From Scedosporium boydii (Eukaryota > Ascomycota > Sordariomycetes > Microascales > Microascaceae), in contig NJFT01000057.1 in NCBI GenBank assembly GCA_002221725.1, positions 1 to 64,000 of the forward strand: a stretch of DNA of 64,000 nucleotides, read 5' to 3'. The position numbers were made by a program, and so were the translations under genes. The notes below the pieces were generated by a model that had not been told where the DNA came from, ran no database searches, and saw only the letters and a program-made list of their open reading frames with translations. Positions 44,632-57,557 of this stretch are shown here, one piece after another. Within the stretch, counting starts at the first letter, position 1, and each line of letters begins with the position of its first letter.

Positions 44632-45435
44632 CTATTTCCCAAAAGGCGAATCAGGGACTCCGGTAGGCGGCGCAGAGCCACCTCCACCAGGGGCCGTGAC
44701 AGTGACAAAGCTCGTCACGACAATAGCCGTTGGAGCACCCACGCCGAATTGCGTCGTAGTGACTCTACCATCACCAGGCGAAGGAAGATTTGGGTTGCCG
44801 CCGCCGATGATGGGAGGCGAGTCGATGATCCTTCCATCAGGGATATCATCCAGCGGTGGCTGGTTGGGCTGGCTAGGCTGGTTTGGTTGGTTGTTGCCTG
44901 GGGGGAACTGATTATTGGGAGGCTGTGGGAAGCCATTATCAGGAACGCCTGGGGAGTTTCCAATTGGACTGTCAGGAACTCCCTGGAAGGGGGGATCGGA
45001 GGATCCAGAGGGAGGATCGGGGAAACTGGCAGGAGGTTCAGGGAAGTTGGCGGGAGGAGCAGCATCTTCCGGCTCCTCAGGATCGGTATTCTTGTTGATT
45101 ACCTCGCCTACTTTGAGACATTGAGAGTACCACTCGCTGTTAAATTGGGGCGATTAGCCAGATTTTCGAAGTATGGAGTAGAATCTTGGAACATCCTTAC
45201 TCGTCTACGTAGCAGTAGAGGTCTGGTTCACATTCGCTGGGACCATCCCAACCATCACCACCACCTAGGAGGCATAACAGTTAGGAAACTGGACCATCAA
45301 ATTGGGAATTATCAATTGGGGCCTACATTGCCCATAATGGGTCTGTAAGGCATCTTCGGCCGGTACTGTGGGCGTCCCCGTCTGCGCACTCACACTTGCG
45401 GCGAGGACAAGAAGGGCAAGTATTGAAGTTTGCAT
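44632..45435 (-). CDS. small secreted protein with N-terminal CBM1 and Pro-rich tail
   Basis: Three exons, 45435-45327, 45264-45201 and 45136-44632, give 225 residues. A signal peptide (MQTSILALLVLAASVSA) is followed directly by a fungal-type cellulose-binding module: HYGQ|CGGDGWDGPSEC, then LYCYVDDEWYSQCL. This has the CBM1 spacing of four Cys and the aromatic residues that stack on cellulose or chitin. The two introns fall inside the module, so it is invisible as one open frame. The rest is a Pro/Asn/Gly-rich tail (PPANFPEPPASFPDPPSGSS) with GVPDSPIG and GVPDSPFG repeats and no catalytic domain. Such CBM1-only proteins can be cell-wall proteins, surface adhesins or effectors. There is no clear GPI signal. 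Splicing is supported by the reconstructed CBM1 pattern across three exons. Confidence 0.82.
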
Positions 45436-48011
45436 GATCTTTCAAGCTTGCCACGAAGACGTTCCCAGATAGAAGCCTATGGAATCCCGATGAAGGATCT
45501 AGAGAGAGCTCTGGGTAGACGTAGGAAGTGCAGAGTATATACAGATCGAACCAACTCCCGTCCGATCAGAATAGAATCCGGGATTCCTTCACCTTTTGTA
45601 TGCCCGTCCGCTTCACTATCTCAAGACCTTCATCAATCTACCTTACTTCTATTTCAAGGAACGGCATCTCCTCCCGCCATCCCAAATCCCATTTTCTTCC
45701 GCTCCTCTCTCGCGCCCAGGTCCAGATCGCCACAGCATGAACGTCTCCTTTTCCGCTTTCAAGCCGGTTCCCGGGGTGCCATCAATTCATCTGTTAAATC
45801 CATTGGCGTAGGACAATTATCAACTACTATGTCTAGCCAGCCCAGACGAAGAAGCGAGAATCGCATGTCAATCTAGACTAGCAAATCCTATTTAAGCCGG
45901 TTGCTTTCCGGGAATTTTGCCCAAGTGATAGGATCCTCGGTGCCGGGATTCGTCTTATCCCGCTCGCGTCCTCCTTTTTATTCGCTCGCTTCTTTGTAGT
46001 AGGGGACTACGAGTATGCGCAGGACGGTAGAGATCGATGAGGGTCAGCTCCATGCCTTTGAGTATGGCGAGGGTTGGTGGAGTACCACCCGAATACCCGT
46101 TCTTAGGGATGCTTATTTCTCCTTCATTCCCAGGAACCCGTACACTTGGTAACCGAATGGTGTGATTGCTCGTCTGGTTTGCAGCAGTTATGAAACCGAT
46201 TTGCTTTCGCGCATCGTACGGAGGAGGCAGGCGTGAGGATGACACGATACACCCATGCTGCGTTGGAATCACCAAATGCGTATCTAAAATCGATTCCAGG
46301 CATGATTATTCCATTCTATAACCCAGATTTAATGTCCAATCCCTTTCTTCTCGGAGAACGAAGCCAGGTCCTTTTCACTATCGAAGCAAACACGAGGTTT
46401 GGATCTATATTTGGAAAAGCCCGGAAACGTAAAGCATATCACGGTCTTAGCGTATATGCACAAGCTCCTAACCTTTACCACATATTAACAACGTGAGTCG
46501 CCTAGTCTTACATACCGGGTGGTCCATTCGATCTTCGAGGCCGGGCTGCCGATGAATAGAGCCGGACTCAACGTGCTTCATGCAAGGGATACACGACGTT
46601 CCCGATCCAATCCGGAATAAAAACGGCAGCACCAAAGCGTGTCCTGGATATCTTATTCGCCCGTCAACGAGGACGGTTCTGGGCACTCCCACTGCGGGAC
46701 GAGATGTGGTCACCTCGCAAGGCTCGGGATGAGCTTCATCAGCCACCTGCAGCTGGCCGTACGACACATCTATGAATAAGAATAGCTGAGGACACCAAAA
46801 ATAAGGGACCAGGACTAAATGCAAATGGTGTAAGCCTGGATGAAGAAGCAAGTTCGGGTCCCTTCATCTGGATGAGTGCGCCGGGTAAACGATCCCGCCC
46901 TGAAGCTTCTTAGCACGCTTGATTTTTCATGAATAAATTGCTTTTCTCTTTTGTTTGTCTTCTTTTTCCGTTCCTGGATATTCAAAGTATGCTCCTGATC
47001 ATGAATATTTGCACAATTGAGCAAGTGGAGTGTTCAATGTTTCCCTCCAATCCATCCGTTCGCTTCACTTCAATTCCCTAGCCACATGTTCTCGTTTGCG
47101 TCTCGTTCTCATGGACTACATAAGCTCTCTCTTAAGCTTCTTCCGATGTAACATTAGCCATGTTTCTAACCGAACGGGAGAACCACCATGCCGGAGGAAC
47201 AGCGGGCAGCGGGCATTATGGACACGAACCCGAACTCGTCCCTGAGACGACCCTCCGCGTTGCAGCCAAGACCGACGAATGCTCCCACCTCACCCGTCTC
47301 GGCCCAGACGCTTCAACCCTCCATTCCCGGAAAGTACCCGCAGGGAGAGCGTGAGATAAAGAGGTTCCTCGTAGATGCGATGTTGGGATTACGTCTCAAC
47401 CGTGGTTTCCGGCGCGGAGGTCCGGGTGGATGCAGACCAGAGTTCGCAATCCCAACAAACGAGGTCAGAAAGCACCCAGCGGAAAGAGACAGGGCAGACG
47501 ATGCAATTCCAGTTAGTCCACTTCGATAGCAGTCCCAGCTCTTCATCGTCATATAGTGAGACTATCAGAACAGGGCTCTATTACCAAACAGAAAACAACA
47601 CGGGAAAAGGTAATCTAATTTTGTTCCGTACATGTCTAAATATAAATTCTAATAATATATATGTGAGATACCGGGTAAACCATATACACAAAAGCCAGAC
47701 TTAATAACTAGGAAAAGAGAGAGAATAGAATGTTTAGACTGAGTGTACGAAGGGGGTTGGGATGGGGGGCATATTAGATGAAGGCAAGATTGTGTAAGTC
47801 GGCACATTCTATGTTCGTAGCAAAAGGAAGTAAGATCGAAAGCCAGGTCAAGTTGGATTCCGCGAAGTTCCAGCTCGAGTCCCGAAGGTGAGTGCTCAAA
47901 GAAGGGCAGCAGAATGGGTAGAAAGAAGCGGGACTCTAAGATGATAAGACACCCTGAAACCCAAAGCCGGGAAAGGTAAACAAGAGGTGGGCAAAGCCTA
48001 CCTGGCCGGCT
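45436..48011. other. 2.6 kb intergenic region
   Basis: No gene I can support. Minus-strand open frames at 46468-46851 and 45955-46275 have an ordinary amino-acid composition but no domain or splice partner that I recognise. Confidence 0.4.
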
Positions 48012-51000
48012 TTAAAAGTTCTTGACTCGCCTCCCATTGAACATACCAGCGGGCCATCCTTGAAGGGTCTCGCCCTCACCGACAACGTCTCCACCCATAA
48101 CAAGAGTATGTTCCATAAGGCAGGCGTCATCAAGCATATGAGCCCCGGAGAGCAGCCGGCTTCCAGTGCGCAACACACACCGGTTTCCGACGGACAGCTT
48201 ATTGAGATCAAATTTGCCCCGTGTGTTGATGTGTCCGACGAGACTAGCATCGTCAACCACCACGCGGTCACCGAGAGTTAGGAGGTCCGGCTCTGTGAAG
48301 TACAAACTGGGGCTGCCGTTCGCGAAGAGAGCGCAGTCCTTTCCAATCTTGGCTCCCAGCGCACGGTAGTACATCACGATCCAGTGAGTGCCCGTCAGCA
48401 TACCCAGGATACCGCAACCGCGGTAGCAGGTCCTTCGAAGCCGCTCAATGGCGAGGAAAAGCTGCCAGCGCTGACAGTAGGAACTCTTGTCCCAATCGTA
48501 GTTCCCCGGCTGTCGACGGCCTAAGAGGATCCACTTGCTCGCAATGACCGCTAGAAGGGTGACGATGGCTTGTATGGTGGTGAGAGCGGCAACAAAAGCT
48601 GTCGTCCATCCGAGGAGGACAAAAGGATCGGTCCAATGAAACTGCAACTTCATGCCCACTACATTAGGTGCCTCCCTGAATAGCAGATTAGTGAACTGGA
48701 TAGAAGTGATGCTCGGCACATTCCAGTAGAATCGAGTGATGACCGTAAGGAAACTCGAGTAACAGAAGATGGTAAAAAGACTCCAGACACGGTAGGGTGC
48801 TTTCTTGAAGTAGAACGCGCGGCCGAAAGGCGATGCCTCGGCGTCTTCCAATTCCTTGACTTCGTGAATACTCGTACGCGTAGAGCTTTTCCCGCTTGCC
48901 GACTTCTCACTCGACTTGAGGAAATCCGCCACGGAATTGGGGCGCGTGAGAGTAAGACAGACCGCATCCCCTCCTTTGGAGCCAACATACGTGCCACCCG
49001 GCGAGTACGTCTGGTCGCGCCGAGTCAGAGATCCGGAGCCCATCGTCGTGCCATCACCGATACTGACGCCAGGAAGCAGGCACACACGATCCGCAATCAT
49101 TGCGTTGTTACCGATGATGATGGGTTCCGAACCGGTGCCATCGGATGTGATCATGTGGCTTCGAGAGCCAAAGACAACGTCATCGCCAACATGGACTAGA
49201 TGGTAATCACCCACTGCAGGCCCAGTTCCAGGCCAATAAACTCTCTGACCGACCTTGCCACCAAGGAGGCGGACAGCAATTGAAGTTCCCTCATAGTGCT
49301 GGCCCATCATTTCAGTCATATCGTGGAGACTGGCTGGCGGCATCAAGGTCCTCATCAATTCTGCCCGCCAGATGGCAATTTGGCTGCGACCCTTGGCCGG
49401 ACCAGGTCGAAGCTCACCGAACAGTATATCTAACACCCATTTGACTGAAACGGCAAAGCCAAAAGCAATGAACGGGCTAAGGGCGGCGCGAAGGACCAAG
49501 GCAAGGTAGTGGAAGCCAACTCTCTCGGCCTCTGAGAACCAGATAATAATCTCGTAGAGCGCATTCTCAGAGTTTGCGGGTGATGTGATAACCAGACCAA
49601 GTAGACCTGCAATCCAGGGAAGGAGAGCAAGGAGCCAAGACAGAATCTGGAGAGGAATTGTGAATAATAAAACCAAAATCCAGTGGGCCTTAGGCCGCTT
49701 GGAAGATAGGATGCTGCGGTTCTCCTCGGAGGCGTCTTCAAGCTCCCAGCTAGACGAGTTGGGTCCAACGCAGGTATTGTCTGGGATCTCGGTACCAGGA
49801 GCAATGATGGAGGCAACGCCAACCGTGGCGTTTTTCCCAATGACGATCCGTCCAAGATACATCGAGGTATTTCTTTCGGCACCGAACGGACGGCAAATAC
49901 AGCCTTCTAGAACTGCATTGTCACCAATCTCGACAAGGTCCCACTCTCCCATCCTCACCTTTGACAAGGTTACGTTCTTGCCAATCTTGGCTCCCAATAA
50001 GCGGTAGTAAAGTATACGCGTATAACCGGACCACGAGAAACATCCGGGACCGCATATATCAACAATCTTCTGGACCAGCCACCACCGTGTATGATACTGA
50101 CCCCACATGGGATACAGTCCCTCCTTGTGCCGACCGATGAGAATCCATTTAGAGAGGATGCCGAGCCAGGGGATGGCCAGTCTGAGAACAACCTGTGCGA
50201 AGAGAATAGACACAGTCAAATTGAACAATCGTCCCATCATCCAGTTGTTCGTTGGCCACGGCTGCGTATAGCTTAGAGCCACCATGAAGAGAGTCCATTG
50301 CAACGCTCGGCGGAAAGGATAGATCACCACCATAGGTAAGAGTTGAAGGAGCATAAGCCACCATCGAGTGGAGCTGTGCGTTTTCTCACAGCCAGGTAGC
50401 TTCTCACCCTTGCCAGACGTTATACTTGGGGTCCTAGAGCGGCATTCGTCGATGTACTTCGCAATAACTCGAGGAGTACCGTCACTGAATATAATGCTGA
50501 TAGGCACAGTGACGTTAAACTCAGACCTAAGGCCCGTCATGAGTTTGCCGGCTTTGAGGGAATCACCGCCGAGCGAGAAGAAGTCGAGATCTGGTTTGAT
50601 GAGAGACACGTCACATTGGATAACTTCGGCGAACTTAGTGACGACTCTACCCTCAGTGGTGTGGAGCAGTTGGTTCGCGTCCTTTTGCTGCATCTCATGA
50701 AGGATGGTCTCTAACGCGGAAACGTCGACAAGCGTAGGGTCTTCGGCAGCTCGGGGAAGGGGCCGGGATAGCCAATGGATCCGCTGTGGTACCAAGTAGT
50801 TGTCGATCTTCTCGGCCACCTTATCGAGCCAATTTTCCTCCATCTCAGACCGTAGAGTAGACAGATCCTCGATACCCGCGGTTTCTGCTGGTGCTACCAC
50901 GACTTCAAGCCACCCTTGTTGGGCGTTAGTACGTACATACACATCAAGACGTGCACGCTCAGGAAGGCTGTCTTTGAGGGCCAAGGTAACGGAGATTTCT

Positions 51001-53099
51001 TCCACGGGGCACTTGTTGGCATCGATCTTAACAGACAAATCAGTCTCATCGGCAGGACAGACTGCTTCCCAGTGCCTGCCGTGGTAGAGCGTGTCGTCGG
51101 TAAATGTCGGAAGGGACAAGCGCTCGGCCAGCCTGATTCTGAGCACTTTGTTATTGCGTTTCGGGAGGCCGTTCATGTATATCACGACTGACGGCCACTT
51201 CGCTTGCTGCAGTGCAGACTTAAGTGCTTCTTGAAGAATCTTGAGATCGACCCTTGGCTTTCCAGGTGGAGTGACCAACACAATTCCGACCACCTCCTGA
51301 AGAATGTCGTGTCGGACTGAAAAGGCAAGAGCCTCCGTCACTCGCCCATAAATTGGTAAGTCGGGCTGTTTGGCAGCACCAACAATAGCATTTTCGACTT
51401 CGAAAGGTGAGATAATTTCTCCTCCACGATTAATAACCTCTTTATTACGTCCTGTGATGTAGAGGTATCCGTCGGAATCCATGTATCCCATGTCTCCAGT
51501 GTCGAACCATCCATCTTTGGTGAAGGCGCTCTTGTCCAGTATATTGTCATCTCGAAGGTACCCATAAGAGACGGGTTCTCCCCTTACACATATCCTCCCG
51601 ACAGAAAGTGGAGGAAGCGGCCTGTCATCGCCATCGAGTACGGAAAGGTCGGGGCCTGTAGCTATTCCGGAGGTTCCCGTCCGATCAAGTTGATAGGTGA
51701 GCGGAGGTGTTGAGATAGGCATACACCTGATTCGCGGTTAGGATCTCTCCGTAATAGTAACATCTTTAAATGTAAACTTACTCTGTCATGCCATAGCTGG
51801 GAAGGACAGTGCATTTGAATACGTCTCGTAACCGGAGTGCTAACGATGGGAGCAGACCACCAGCCGCATTGCAAATCAGTCTGAATCGGCTGTCGTGATT
51901 GTCGGGCGTAGATGAAAGGATAACAGAGTGCATGGTGGGTGACGCGTAGTACCACGTCGGAGATAGCTTCTCAACCATGGTCCAGAAGAGGCCGGGGTCA
52001 AAAGCTGGGCAGCAGATTGTTGCCCCTCCAGATAATACCGGAGCGAATATGTTTCGTAGAAGGCCGCCACTATCGTCCTTGTTAGCTCTAAGGTTGAAGG
52101 CACATAGATCTCGATGTCCGGATTCACTTACATATGGAACAGGGGCATCATGTTCAGGCAAATATCAGAAGAAGACAGACCCCAGCTATCAATGACCAAC
52201 ATCGCGCCAAAGATAACAAGATGCATCGTAAGAGGCACGACCTTCTTTGTTCCAGAGGTGCCGCTAGTAAAGAGCATCAAGCAGATATCTGAGCTTTTAT
52301 TTGGTTGGAAATGGTTCTCGGCTGAGATGGGAGTGCCATCTTGCTTCGTGATGCCAAGTGTTTGTGAAGAAGTGAAGTCAGCATAGAATACCTCTATCTT
52401 CCGCTCGGAGACCCAACCATCTCCGAGTCCAAGCCTATCAGCAACTTCAGGGGTAGTAAGGATACATTTGGCCCGGACCTGCTCCACGTCCGCACGGAAC
52501 TGCTCCGCACCGACGGACGGGTTGATGGGTGCCGCCGCAAAGTGGGCCGTTACAGAGACGCAGGTGGCCGCGAGGAGGGAACCATTAGGGATGGCGATAG
52601 CGACGACAGGATTTTTATCATCGTCCTTTTGCAGGGGAAGTCGAAATCCTCGTATGGACTTCTTTAGCGCTGTGTGAGTGACAGCTGGGGAGCCCTCCGG
52701 TGAGAAAAGAACTGGTCTGTTGGAATCTTCGATGAGGTCGGACAGGCATTTGTAGCTGCTGTGGATCGCTTTGACAACCTCTTCGAGCTTCTGCGTTACC
52801 TGGGGGGCTTTGCCTGCTTTGACAGGCTCCGGCATACCCTTACGTATTTGGCCATAGCATCGCAAGAGGTCAAGTACTGGCAGCTTGCCGCGGGTCTCAC
52901 CCAGTAATAGAGCCAGCAGCGCTAACCCCTTCTCAGAGTTCCCTGATAGGGCCGAAAGAGATGTCAACAGGCCAGACGGATCTCGGTCAACGATGTCTAG
53001 AACGGTTTTAAACTGAGAAGTTGACTTGATCTCGTTATCCACTGAATCTGGGAGCTCCGCTATGGCGGCAGCGAGCTCGGTGTGAGGGACAGACACCAT
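48012..53099 (-). CDS. NRPS-like membrane enzyme: adenylation, carrier and multi-helix/hexapeptide-repeat domain (Pls/PosA type)
   Basis: Three exons, 53099-52132, 52069-51782 and 51726-48012, encode 1,656 residues. Order: adenylation domain (about 110-640) with LMLFTSGTSGTKK, LPSYGMTECMPIS, GWFDTGDMGY, INRGGEIISPFEVE and the catalytic Lys in LPKRNNKVLRI; a linker; carrier domain with FFSLGGDSL (phosphopantetheine Ser about 808); then about 780 residues alternating membrane helices with three left-handed beta-helix (hexapeptide) blocks (GAKIGKNVTLSKVRMGEWDL, IIIGNNAMIADRVCLLPGVS, GAKIGKDCALFANGSPS). No condensation or thioesterase domain is present. A-T plus such a membrane terminus is the layout of epsilon-poly-L-lysine synthetase and its relatives (NRPS terminal domain TIGR02353), which polymerise or ligate an amino acid at the membrane. 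The start ATG 53099 is the first in frame. The amino acid used cannot be read by eye. Confidence 0.88.
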
Positions 53100-56000
53100 A
53101 GTGACGAAGAAGACAAAGACTACTTGAAAAGTGAGAAGAAAAGAAGCACAATGCAGTTTCTGCTAGTTGCAGACAAGGTGAAAAGAGTGGCAGGTCCTGG
53201 ACGCAGGACTCAGGGATTCGGAGCGAGAGAGAACGACGAACTGTAAGAAACGGAACCGATGCTGGGCCAGTCAAGATGGGGGGGAAATGAGCGAGCGACT
53301 GTAAGAGGATGGACAAGGGGCTATATGTAAAATCGGGGAGTTACACTAGAGAAGCTTCTCATAGCTTCATGATGTATTAAACGCCGATGTACAGTCTGTC
53401 AAATTGAGGACCCAACTCGCGTCTCGTATCTGTTCCGTATATGGCGTCGGCGCCAGAGCTGGCCCCTGGGCTGGGCCACGTCTTGTCTCATTATACAAAC
53501 ACAACGGATTGACAGCCAAGGTGTTGACACCGGCAGTAGTCAGACAAAAAAAAAAGCCATGCTGTGGGATAGAACCCGGAGCACTCGACTCGGCTGTACC
53601 GAAAAGAGCTCATGAGGAGAGGCGCTGTAGGTGATATGATGGAATCGAGAGCAGCATGATGGAATTTAGAGTATTTTAATGGTAAAGGAGGCCCGTATTG
53701 TAGCAATATATCAACGCGAGTTTCAACCCATGCCCGTCGGTTTTCGTCTATGTTAAGATAGGACGCCACAGCTAGGGATACCTGCAGCACTGGCGTGGCA
53801 TGCTCAGCTATCCGTTATGGAGGGGATCACAACACATAACACTATGCCCCGACAAGTAAGAATTCGGGAAATAGTAAATCTTGGGCATGGGTCCTCCTCT
53901 ACGCCAGTGTTTAGCCTGAGAAACCGAATGAACTGCTTCAGGGTGGAAGAGACGGGTGTCGCGCCGCTAAGACGACAACGCCACTTATCGGAAAATGTCT
54001 TTTGCTACAAGACGAAACGAGATGTTCTAGTTTGTGATATCAGATGGAGCCCTGAAATGCGAGGATCACCAGCGGAATGTGACGAAGCAAGACAAGCCTA
54101 GGGGTCCATAGTGTAAATAGAAACAAATATGATGTCAATCATAGGAGCCCTGCGATCTGCGAGGCATTAAACGGCGAGAATGGCGAGTGATCGAGTCATT
54201 TCCATCTTCTTAGGGAGGGTGGGCGATGATCGGGGTGGGCAAAAGGGACTTGTATGGTTTCTGATGATCCCCAGGAGTGTGATGGAGGTTGAGAAGTGGT
54301 GGGGAAGCAATCTAGGGCTTACGAGTAGGACTGAGCCGCAAGGCCAAAAGGGGAAAAGATGGACGATGCGCAACATATACTGAAAAACTGGCGAATAGGC
54401 CCTTTGCAAACATGCAGAGTAAGCTGCCGGTACCGAGGTGCAAGCCACTGCTCTCAAAGGAGACTTCTTCCAGTTACACCCATCTCTGATTTCGTTGTAC
54501 CGCAGAGTGCTCTCTAGCACCAAGGGCTAAAAAGAGCCCGGAGTAACTTTCGACAGGTGGACGGGTGGGGAGGTTAGCATGCAATGACAGCCCAGGAGTC
54601 CCACGAGGTGTGTCCGTAGAGGGATCATCGGCGACACTGGGCAGTGGGAGTGTCGCGTCTACCAGTGGCCCGTGAATCCGAAGCTCTCGACTAGTTTTAA
54701 GACGCCTGGTGCATAGAGTGGGAAAGAAATCTCCGATAGTGGGCTCCTCTAAATCTGTGCGAGGAGCGGAGAGGCAGCAAGTTCCGCTACCACATGGCTG
54801 CCTGTTAGACGGTTTAAACAACAGGATGGGGAGCCCATGGCGATTAGGGGTTCTATGGGAGATGTGAGATTTGACGGATATGACTCCACGTCGGAACGGT
54901 TCTTCGGTAGCAAGCCGTTCGCTGGCAGGAGATACAGGGAATAATCCATTGCCAAGGAAAGGGCCACGATTATCCGATGCAAGTATTGCCGGTTATCCAT
55001 GGAAGCAAGCAATTAAACAGCAATGGTGTCAGTTTCCAGAGGAGGTGGGAACGATGCCAAAGGCGAAAGGTCCAAGAACAACAATACAGAAACACGGGTA
55101 GACTAGAACATAAGTTCTTCCCTCCATCAGCAGTAAATAGCAGACTCACACCAAGTTACCAGCACGTCTTAGACAGCTGGAGGGTATCGTTTTTCTGGCC
55201 GTAGGACACCAGCAGGGCAGGCAAGTTCGGCATTTCCCATTATTGAGATAGGTGCAGTACCTGAGACCAGCTGCGCAGTTCCTGTCAGGCTCGGAGGTAA
55301 GGAGGAGGTAGATGGCTTAGCGCGGATCTACAGACTCTACACCATGAAAAGACAGAGTCAGGACTTCGGAAGGCCGTATCCTCAGTGGGACCGGCTATCA
55401 ATGACGGGAATACGGAGTCTGGTACGAAAGGAAGGATGAAGAGGTCTAGGGACACAACGCGAGACAGATCGGCAGAGTGGATAAGGTATGGGATATATAA
55501 CGTTGAGTTAGGATCGTCAAGAAGCATAAAACAAGCAAAAACATAATCCTCCGTCCGAATCCGAACCAAAAATACTCCGAGGGTCTAAGCGGGTAAGTGT
55601 TTCTTATGTGGGGGTGGCGCAAGGGAACGGTCCTCGACTTCGATTAAGTTGTCTCAGCCTCGAGTCATAGTCCCAAAGTCGTCTTTGATGAACTTGGTTC
55701 TCTGGAGAGATCAAATGCCCCTCTCCGCCAACAGCGAGGAGTGGTTGTGATTAGAAAGAAGTTCTTCATTGTTATTTGGGAGAATCAAGGTCGCCAAAAT
55801 TAGAAGTTTCAGGAACACACTAGACAGCAGTAACTAGACTGGTGCCAGTCACAGTCGAACTCCGAAGGAAATACACGGGCAGCGTCCTCTGCTGCGGTGA
55901 GATACACTTCCAAGATTCCCAATACCGTTCTTCTTTGGTTGGTGTTATAGTTTTAGGGGCAAGAAAAAAAAGGAATGCGCAGATGAGGCAAGGGATAAAA

Positions 56001-57557
56001 AGTAAAGTGAGATGACGAAAGATGGATCACCGAGGAATGAAAAAAAATGCGCATTGGCCTTCGCCCATTGAAAATTCAAGATGCTGGTCTGTAATAGCCG
56101 CTTGGCTGTCGCCTTCGGCATCTGGAGAAATCAGGTATGAAGCCCACTAGAGCGTCTCTCGTATGTATAGATTAGGACCTTGGCCAAAGCTGTCGTCCGC
56201 GCAAGATGCCAGATGCAAAAGGGGTGACGTTTGATAACAAGATAACCTCGGAGCCGGAGTCCCTCTCTTGGGAAGAAAGGGGGGGGGGGCATAAAAAGCA
56301 GCATCGAAGAGATCTGCAACTTCCAAGGAAATCCCAGCTACCCGGCGAACGCCAAAAAGGGTCCAATAAGTCATGCTTGGCCCCTAAGATCGTGCCATGG
56401 GACCTCTCCATCGTGGACGGCGATCTTTTAGACTCGTCACTGAGTCCAACACCATCACCGAGCTCTCAAAAAGGCAGTGACCGAAGCAATACGTATATTG
56501 CTCTGAGGATTTTCTCCAATGTGAAGCTACTCTTGTCATGACTCGCAGGGCTCGGCACATCATGCGTTGTGACGCATACACGTGGATACGTAGGGTGTCT
56601 AGACACGCACGCAGGACCCAGAGCTCCTTTAGGGCTATTAAGACATGACCTATCTGATTAGGTACGCCAAGAGGACGCAATCAGATAAAAGGTTGTGAAA
56701 GACATGCCGCAGGCGATCGTCATAAGAGCGGCTGTTCCCTTCTTTTAACTATGATAAGGTTAGAGGTCTCATGTCCCAAGGCGGGTCCAAAGAAGAAAGG
56801 GTGAGAAGGGAGGGATGTGCCTACACCAGCATGTTGAGAAGTCCATCTCACCAAGAAGTCACACAGGGTATCGATTTCACGACTCAATCGCTCGAGGGAG
56901 AGTCCAGCGAGCGGGTCATTGTTGAGACGGCCTGCTCCCGGGGGCAGGCTCAAAGAAGGCGGGTTTCGCCTTAAGTATCAACGTCAAGCGCAAGGATAGT
57001 CCGCGATTTCGCGTATAATTTTGCCTTCTGAAGAGCCGGATTGAGCTCTCCGAACTGCGTTTTGTTAAAACTCAGGTGGCTTGAGTCTGTTTGCAGAGCA
57101 GAGAGGACAGGGGGATGACGTGCAGTCGGACTTGGACGTCTTCCTAGAATCGGGGAATCGGAGCCGATCCCGTCCACGTGCTTGCAAGTGTCAGCCACCA
57201 TCTGCCACTGCCAGAGTCCTTGCAATTGTAATTCGCCTGGCCCAATGTTATCTAATCGTACTCAGGTACTACAATCAATCAACCCCCACTATTTTCACGA
57301 TATTTTTTTGTGCAGCTCGTCGATGTTTGGATACCCCACCATCAATAGTATTCATTTCTTGGGCCCGAAAGCCGTCACCCAGGTGCTCATACCCATACCC
57401 AAGTACTCGCTCTCCCTCCGAAATTCTTTAACCTTGCGTTCTAACCAATCATTCCTCTCATCGGTACGACCTAACACACTCCCAACCAAAGAAGAACCGT
57501 CATCCATCCTATAGTTTCCTCCGATCCCAATATATTTTGCGATTGCAGCAAGGAACA
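53100..57557. other. 4.5 kb gene-free region
   Basis: The longest stretch without a recognisable gene. Short open frames on both strands, none with a domain. An A-run at about 53547-53556 and a G-run near 56279-56289. A B-box-like string at about 53564-53574 (minus) lacks a paired tRNA fold. No transposon ends, terminal repeats or reverse-transcriptase motifs were seen. Part must be the promoters of the NRPS-like gene (left) and NOB1 (right). Confidence 0.4.

Noticed and set aside
45955..46851. Minus-strand open frames in the gap before the NRPS-like gene as a small gene
   Set aside because: No splice sites joining them, no signal peptide and no recognisable motif.
53540..53650. B-box-like string followed by a T-run on the minus strand, suggesting a tRNA
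   Set aside because: The T stem has only three pairs, and no A box, D arm or acceptor partner is found at the right spacing.
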